DNA of 8,321 nt from Myxococcales bacterium (lineage in GTDB: Bacteria > Myxococcota > Polyangia > Polyangiales > Polyangiaceae), in assembly GCA_020430865.1 (NCBI GenBank), contig JAGQIY010001351.1, positions 1 through 8,321 of the forward strand, written 5' to 3'. Shown here one piece after another: positions 5,791-8,321 of the stretch (position 1 is its first letter; each line of letters begins with the position of its first letter). The notes beneath the pieces are model-generated. The model searched no databases. It was not told where the DNA came from and was given only the letters and a program-made list of their open reading frames with translations. A program made the position numbers and the translations under genes.

Positions 5791-6684
5791 ATGCAGGCCC
5801 AGAACAGCGGAAACGCGAACGCCACGCCGATCACCGAGGTGTTCGACTTGCCTTCACTCACGCTGCATTCGCTGCACGCACCCCCGCGCGGCGAGGACGC
5901 GGAGGTGGTGATCTGCCTTCACGGCTTCCCCGACATTCCCCGTGGCTGGAGCGAGCTGCTCACGGCGTTGAGCCGCGCGGGCTACTCGGGCTACGCGCCG
6001 TGGCTGCGAGGTTACGCGCCCAGCAGTCTGGGCGGCCCTTACGACATCGATCGGCTGTCCGACGACGTGCTCGAGCTCGCTCAGCACCTCAGCCCCGATC
6101 GCCCGCTCAGTCTGATCGGACACGACTGGGGCGCAGTGATAACCTACGCGGCCATCGCCAAGGCTCCGGAGCGGTTCAGGCGCGCGGTCTGCTTGGCGGT
6201 GCCGCACCCGCTGGCGTTCCGCGCCAGCCTCGGCCTGCGCCAGCTACGACGCTCGTGGTACATGTTGTTCTTCCAGACGCGAGTGCTGCCCGAGCGCGTC
6301 GTGCCGCGCGACGACTTCGCCTTCATCGAGCGCCTGTGGGAGGCTTGGTCGCCGTCCTTCAGCGTCCCGGATGATTACCTCGCGGAACTGAAGCGCTGCC
6401 TCGAGGAGAGCCTGCCCGCGCCCCTTGGCTACTATCGCGCCTTGCCCAAGGCGGCGCTGGCGATGCGCGACCTGGAGGCGCGCCTGAAGCAGATCGAGGT
6501 GCCATTGCTCTACCTGCACGGCGTCCAGGATGGCTGTGTAGGCTGGCAGTCGATGGAGGGCCAGGAGCGTTTCTTTTCCGCAGAGCAGCAGAGCGAGCTG
6601 CTCGGGGGCGTGGGGCATTTCCTTCAGCTGGAGAACCCGCGCGCGGTGAACGCGCGGATTCTGGACTGGCTCGCGAAGAGCTGA
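5791..6684 (+). CDS. Epoxide-hydrolase-like alpha/beta hydrolase
   Basis: The protein is 297 aa, cytosolic, without signal peptide, and full length for the family. An alpha/beta-hydrolase core is clear: oxyanion motif HGFPD (44-48), nucleophile elbow GHDWG (110-114) with Asp112 as the likely nucleophile, acid Asp247 in HGVQDGCV and base His276 in GVGHFLQLENP. Asp rather than Ser at the elbow points to epoxide hydrolases or dehalogenases. The lid segment RSWYMLFFQ...LPE (154-168) and GYYRALP (213-219) match the epoxide hydrolase pattern, in which two lid tyrosines (here Tyr157 and Tyr214 or Tyr215) activate the epoxide oxygen, so hydrolysis of an epoxide to a diol is the best guess. A haloalkane dehalogenase is less likely because of those tyrosines and the HGFP motif. 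The substrate is unknown. The gene is divergent from the kinase with 119 bases between, and 55 bases upstream of the next gene. Confidence 0.92.
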   Translation: MQAQNSGNANATPITEVFDLPSLTLHSLHAPPRGEDAEVVICLHGFPDIPRGWSELLTALSRAGYSGYAPWLRGYAPSSLGGPYDIDRLSDDVLELAQHLSPDRPLSLIGHDWGAVITYAAIAKAPERFRRAVCLAVPHPLAFRASLGLRQLRRSWYMLFFQTRVLPERVVPRDDFAFIERLWEAWSPSFSVPDDYLAELKRCLEESLPAPLGYYRALPKAALAMRDLEARLKQIEVPLLYLHGVQDGCVGWQSMEGQERFFSAEQQSELLGGVGHFLQLENPRAVNARILDWLAKS

Positions 6685-6703
6685 GCGACCGCGCTGGACG
6701 GCG

Positions 6704-6730
6704 CTAGCCCCTGGGGCTCACGTCGGCTAG
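6704..6730 (+). other. Nested inverted repeats after the hydrolase gene
   Basis: CTAGCC (6704-6709) and GGCTAG (6725-6730) are inverted copies. Inside them AGCCC (6706-6710) and GGGCT (6714-6718) can pair around CTG as an alternative hairpin. The element lies in the 55-base gap between the hydrolase stop and the next ATG. There is no T-run, so a standard intrinsic terminator is unlikely, and the outer arm overlaps the only -10-like bases (TAGACC, 6728-6733) before the next gene. Confidence 0.3.
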
Positions 6731-6739
6731 ACCAGCCCC

Positions 6740-8224
6740 ATGGCGGCGGAGGGAAAGGGACCGGCGAGCGCGGAGCAAGAGCTCCGCATCTCCGAGCCGC
6801 CGCCGAGCGACAGCGGTTCATCCGGGATCTCACGCTGGGGCCTGGTGGGTCTGCCTGCGTGCAGCGTGCTGGTGGTCGCCTTCGCCTTGTTCGTCGTTGG
6901 CGCGCCGCGCCCGTATGTGGCGGCACGCCTCTTCGGCGGTCCGCTCGAGGGGCAGAGCGAGTACCACCTGCGCTTGGAGGTCGCGGAGCGCCTGGGAGAG
7001 CTGGAGAGCCCGCGGCGGCTCGGCCTGCAAGTCCACGCTCGAAGCGACGACGGCCGCGAGGCCAGCTGGGGTGGGACTACGGATCCACAGGGTAATGCCG
7101 AGGTCGATCTCGCGTTCGACTCGCAGACCCAGGGTCCCCTCGCCCTGACCGTCACCCTCGATCAGCCCCAGGCGGAGCTACCTGCTGGCTACGTGCTGGC
7201 GCGGGGCAAGGTCACCGCACCCGAGCGCACCTGGCGAGACAGCGTGCACGTCGGAGAAACCTGGACCCAGCGCTCTCGCGGCGAGCTGCGGCTCCGAGTG
7301 GCTCCCGCGCGTGGCGTGTTCGCGGTGCCGTTCCACGATGGGCTGTTCATCGAGGTGACGCGCAAGGGCAGCGCGGTGGCGGGCGCGGATCTGCAGCTGT
7401 CGCTGGAAGGGGCCACCTGGCTGGAAGGCGGCGAGGAAGGCGGTGAGCGACGTCACGCGGTGAGCGACGAGCGAGGTCGGGTCCGCGCCGAGCTGGTACC
7501 CGACAGCCACGTCATCACCCTCGAGGTGAAGGCGCGCCTCGAACAGCCGCAGGGTGAAGCCCTCACGGGGCGCCTGGCGTGGCGGCTCCCGGTCATCCCC
7601 GGCGCCTTGAACGCTCGAGTGGAGGGAAGCAACGACGCGCAGAGTCTGGTCATCTCCTCACCGGTGGAACGCGACCGGGCGTACGTCACCTTGCTGGATC
7701 GCGAGGGCCGCTGGGGCGGAGGCAGCGTCGGGCTGCAGCTCGCCGCGGACGGCAACTTCCGTGGGCGCTGGAGCCTCCCAGAAAATTTCCGCACAGATAA
7801 TCGGTGGGCGCTCGTTTCCAGTGAGTCGGATTTCACCAGCGCAGGCGCTGTGGGTTGGCCGCTGAGCGACAGCGACGAGGCTCCTCAGCCCACCCTGAGC
7901 GCCCGGGAGATGCACCTGCTGGATGGATTTCCCGCGGCGTACGCCAGAGACCGCAGCCGCATCGCCAGGGCGCGCTGGCTGGCGATCGGGGTCGCGTTGC
8001 TATCGGGAGCGTTGATGCTCGTGCTGCTGGTGCGCCGCGCTCAGGAGTCTCAGCGCAAGCTGGCGGAGCACCTGCGGCGTCAGCAGGCCCTGGGCAACGT
8101 CGAACAGGGCGCCGACTCGACCTTGCAAGCGCCGCGCTACAGCCTGACGCTGGTGTTGGCCTTGATCTGCGTCGGACTGGCGTTCCTGATGCTCGGGTTG
8201 CTGGTGCTGTATCGAGCACACTGA
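6740..8224 (+). CDS. Three-helix membrane protein with large extracytoplasmic Ig-like region
   Basis: The protein is 494 aa. I do not recognise its family. Residues 1-32 are polar and Pro/Ser-rich (cytoplasmic). TM1 spans about 34-54, and a region of about 355 residues (56-410) follows, then TM2 (about 413-431), a basic cytoplasmic loop (432-466, RRAQESQRK and LRRQQ) and TM3 (about 468-490), ending in YRAH. The charge pattern places the large region outside the cytoplasm. That region is beta-rich and has three spaced segments of similar form: TTDPQGNAEVDLAF (113-126), VSDERGRVRAELVP (241-254) and LAADGNFRGRWSLP (334-347). Such D-x-x-G-x turns followed by a strand are typical of bacterial Ig-like, MG-type or carboxypeptidase-regulatory-like domains, so I infer several tandem domains of that kind. 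There are no catalytic motifs; a structural, ligand-binding or envelope-sensing role is possible. The ATG at 6740 has no Shine-Dalgarno site. Confidence 0.85.
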   Translation: MAAEGKGPASAEQELRISEPPPSDSGSSGISRWGLVGLPACSVLVVAFALFVVGAPRPYVAARLFGGPLEGQSEYHLRLEVAERLGELESPRRLGLQVHARSDDGREASWGGTTDPQGNAEVDLAFDSQTQGPLALTVTLDQPQAELPAGYVLARGKVTAPERTWRDSVHVGETWTQRSRGELRLRVAPARGVFAVPFHDGLFIEVTRKGSAVAGADLQLSLEGATWLEGGEEGGERRHAVSDERGRVRAELVPDSHVITLEVKARLEQPQGEALTGRLAWRLPVIPGALNARVEGSNDAQSLVISSPVERDRAYVTLLDREGRWGGGSVGLQLAADGNFRGRWSLPENFRTDNRWALVSSESDFTSAGAVGWPLSDSDEAPQPTLSAREMHLLDGFPAAYARDRSRIARARWLAIGVALLSGALMLVLLVRRAQESQRKLAEHLRRQQALGNVEQGADSTLQAPRYSLTLVLALICVGLAFLMLGLLVLYRAH

Positions 8225-8283
8225 AGCGCCAGAAGGTGGTTTTTCACGACCTCGAGTCGGGCGTTCACTAGACTGGTCGGCCC

Positions 8284-8321
8284 ATGACGGACACCAACCG
8301 CTTGCGACGCAGGGGTCGCGC
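8284..8321 (+). CDS. Start of a further gene, cut by the window edge
   Basis: An ATG at 8284 opens a frame reading MTDTNRLRRRGR before the sequence ends. Only 12 codons are visible, so neither the product nor the reality of the gene can be judged firmly. It follows the previous stop by 59 bases. A TAGACT hexamer (8269-8274), which resembles a -10 box, lies nine bases before the ATG, and there is no Shine-Dalgarno sequence. Confidence 0.4.
   Translation, partial: MTDTNRLRRRGR

Noticed and set aside
4754..5911. Long plus-strand open frame (385 codons) opposite the kinase gene
   Set aside because: It is antisense to a kinase whose motifs are unmistakable, its translation is rich in Arg, His and Gln without domain character, and it runs past the kinase start into the hydrolase gene in another frame. 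It is a shadow of GC-biased codons.
1..8321. A new defence, mobile or biosynthetic system
   Set aside because: No nuclease, transposase, integrase, helicase, toxin-antitoxin pair, synthase or flanking repeats are visible. The genes fit an ordinary envelope-related chromosomal region.

Overview
The window is high-GC bacterial DNA with strongly GC-biased third codon positions. A secreted lipoprotein with a Gly/Ser/Ala repeat behind its lipobox, a second lipoprotein that looks barrel-like, large uncharacterised proteins, and a one-component-short NtrY-like kinase together suggest a Myxococcota (Polyangiales/Sorangium-like) chromosome. This placement is an inference from gene style; there is no rRNA or other marker in the window.

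Layout, left to right. Positions 1-205 (minus) hold the N-terminal part of a lipoprotein with a (GGSGAS)n tract that runs off the left edge. Positions 206-602 contain no convincing gene. At 603-1640 (plus) is a 345-aa cytosolic protein of unknown function, convergent with a minus-strand lipoprotein at 1703-2506 that has a beta-rich, barrel-like C-terminal part. A 321-base gap follows. Then come three more minus-strand genes, read right to left: an NtrY-like membrane sensor histidine kinase (4052-5671), a membrane-anchored TlpA/ResA-type thioredoxin (3340-3912) and a DUF962/Mpo1-like membrane protein (2828-3235). A 119-base divergent promoter region (5672-5790) separates the kinase from a plus-strand group: an epoxide-hydrolase-like alpha/beta hydrolase (5791-6684), a 494-aa three-helix membrane protein with a large extracytoplasmic part (6740-8224), and the first 12 codons of another plus-strand gene (8284 onward).

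The common theme is the cell envelope: two lipoproteins, a sensor kinase, a periplasm-facing thiol oxidoreductase, a lipid-associated membrane protein and a large exported-domain protein. The gaps between same-strand genes (55-321 bases) are too wide to prove operons. No response regulator lies next to the kinase within the window, so its partner is unknown.

No mobile element, CRISPR array, RNA gene or defence system is visible. The region reads as ordinary chromosome with several poorly characterised genes. The more interesting signals are small: a -10-like hexamer exactly 6 bases before the start codon of two plus-strand genes (possible leaderless transcripts), a 7-bp-arm dyad that touches the kinase start codon, a G-quadruplex-type G-run between kinase and thioredoxin, an acidic insertion inside the kinase core, and a near-perfect 18-bp coding repeat.
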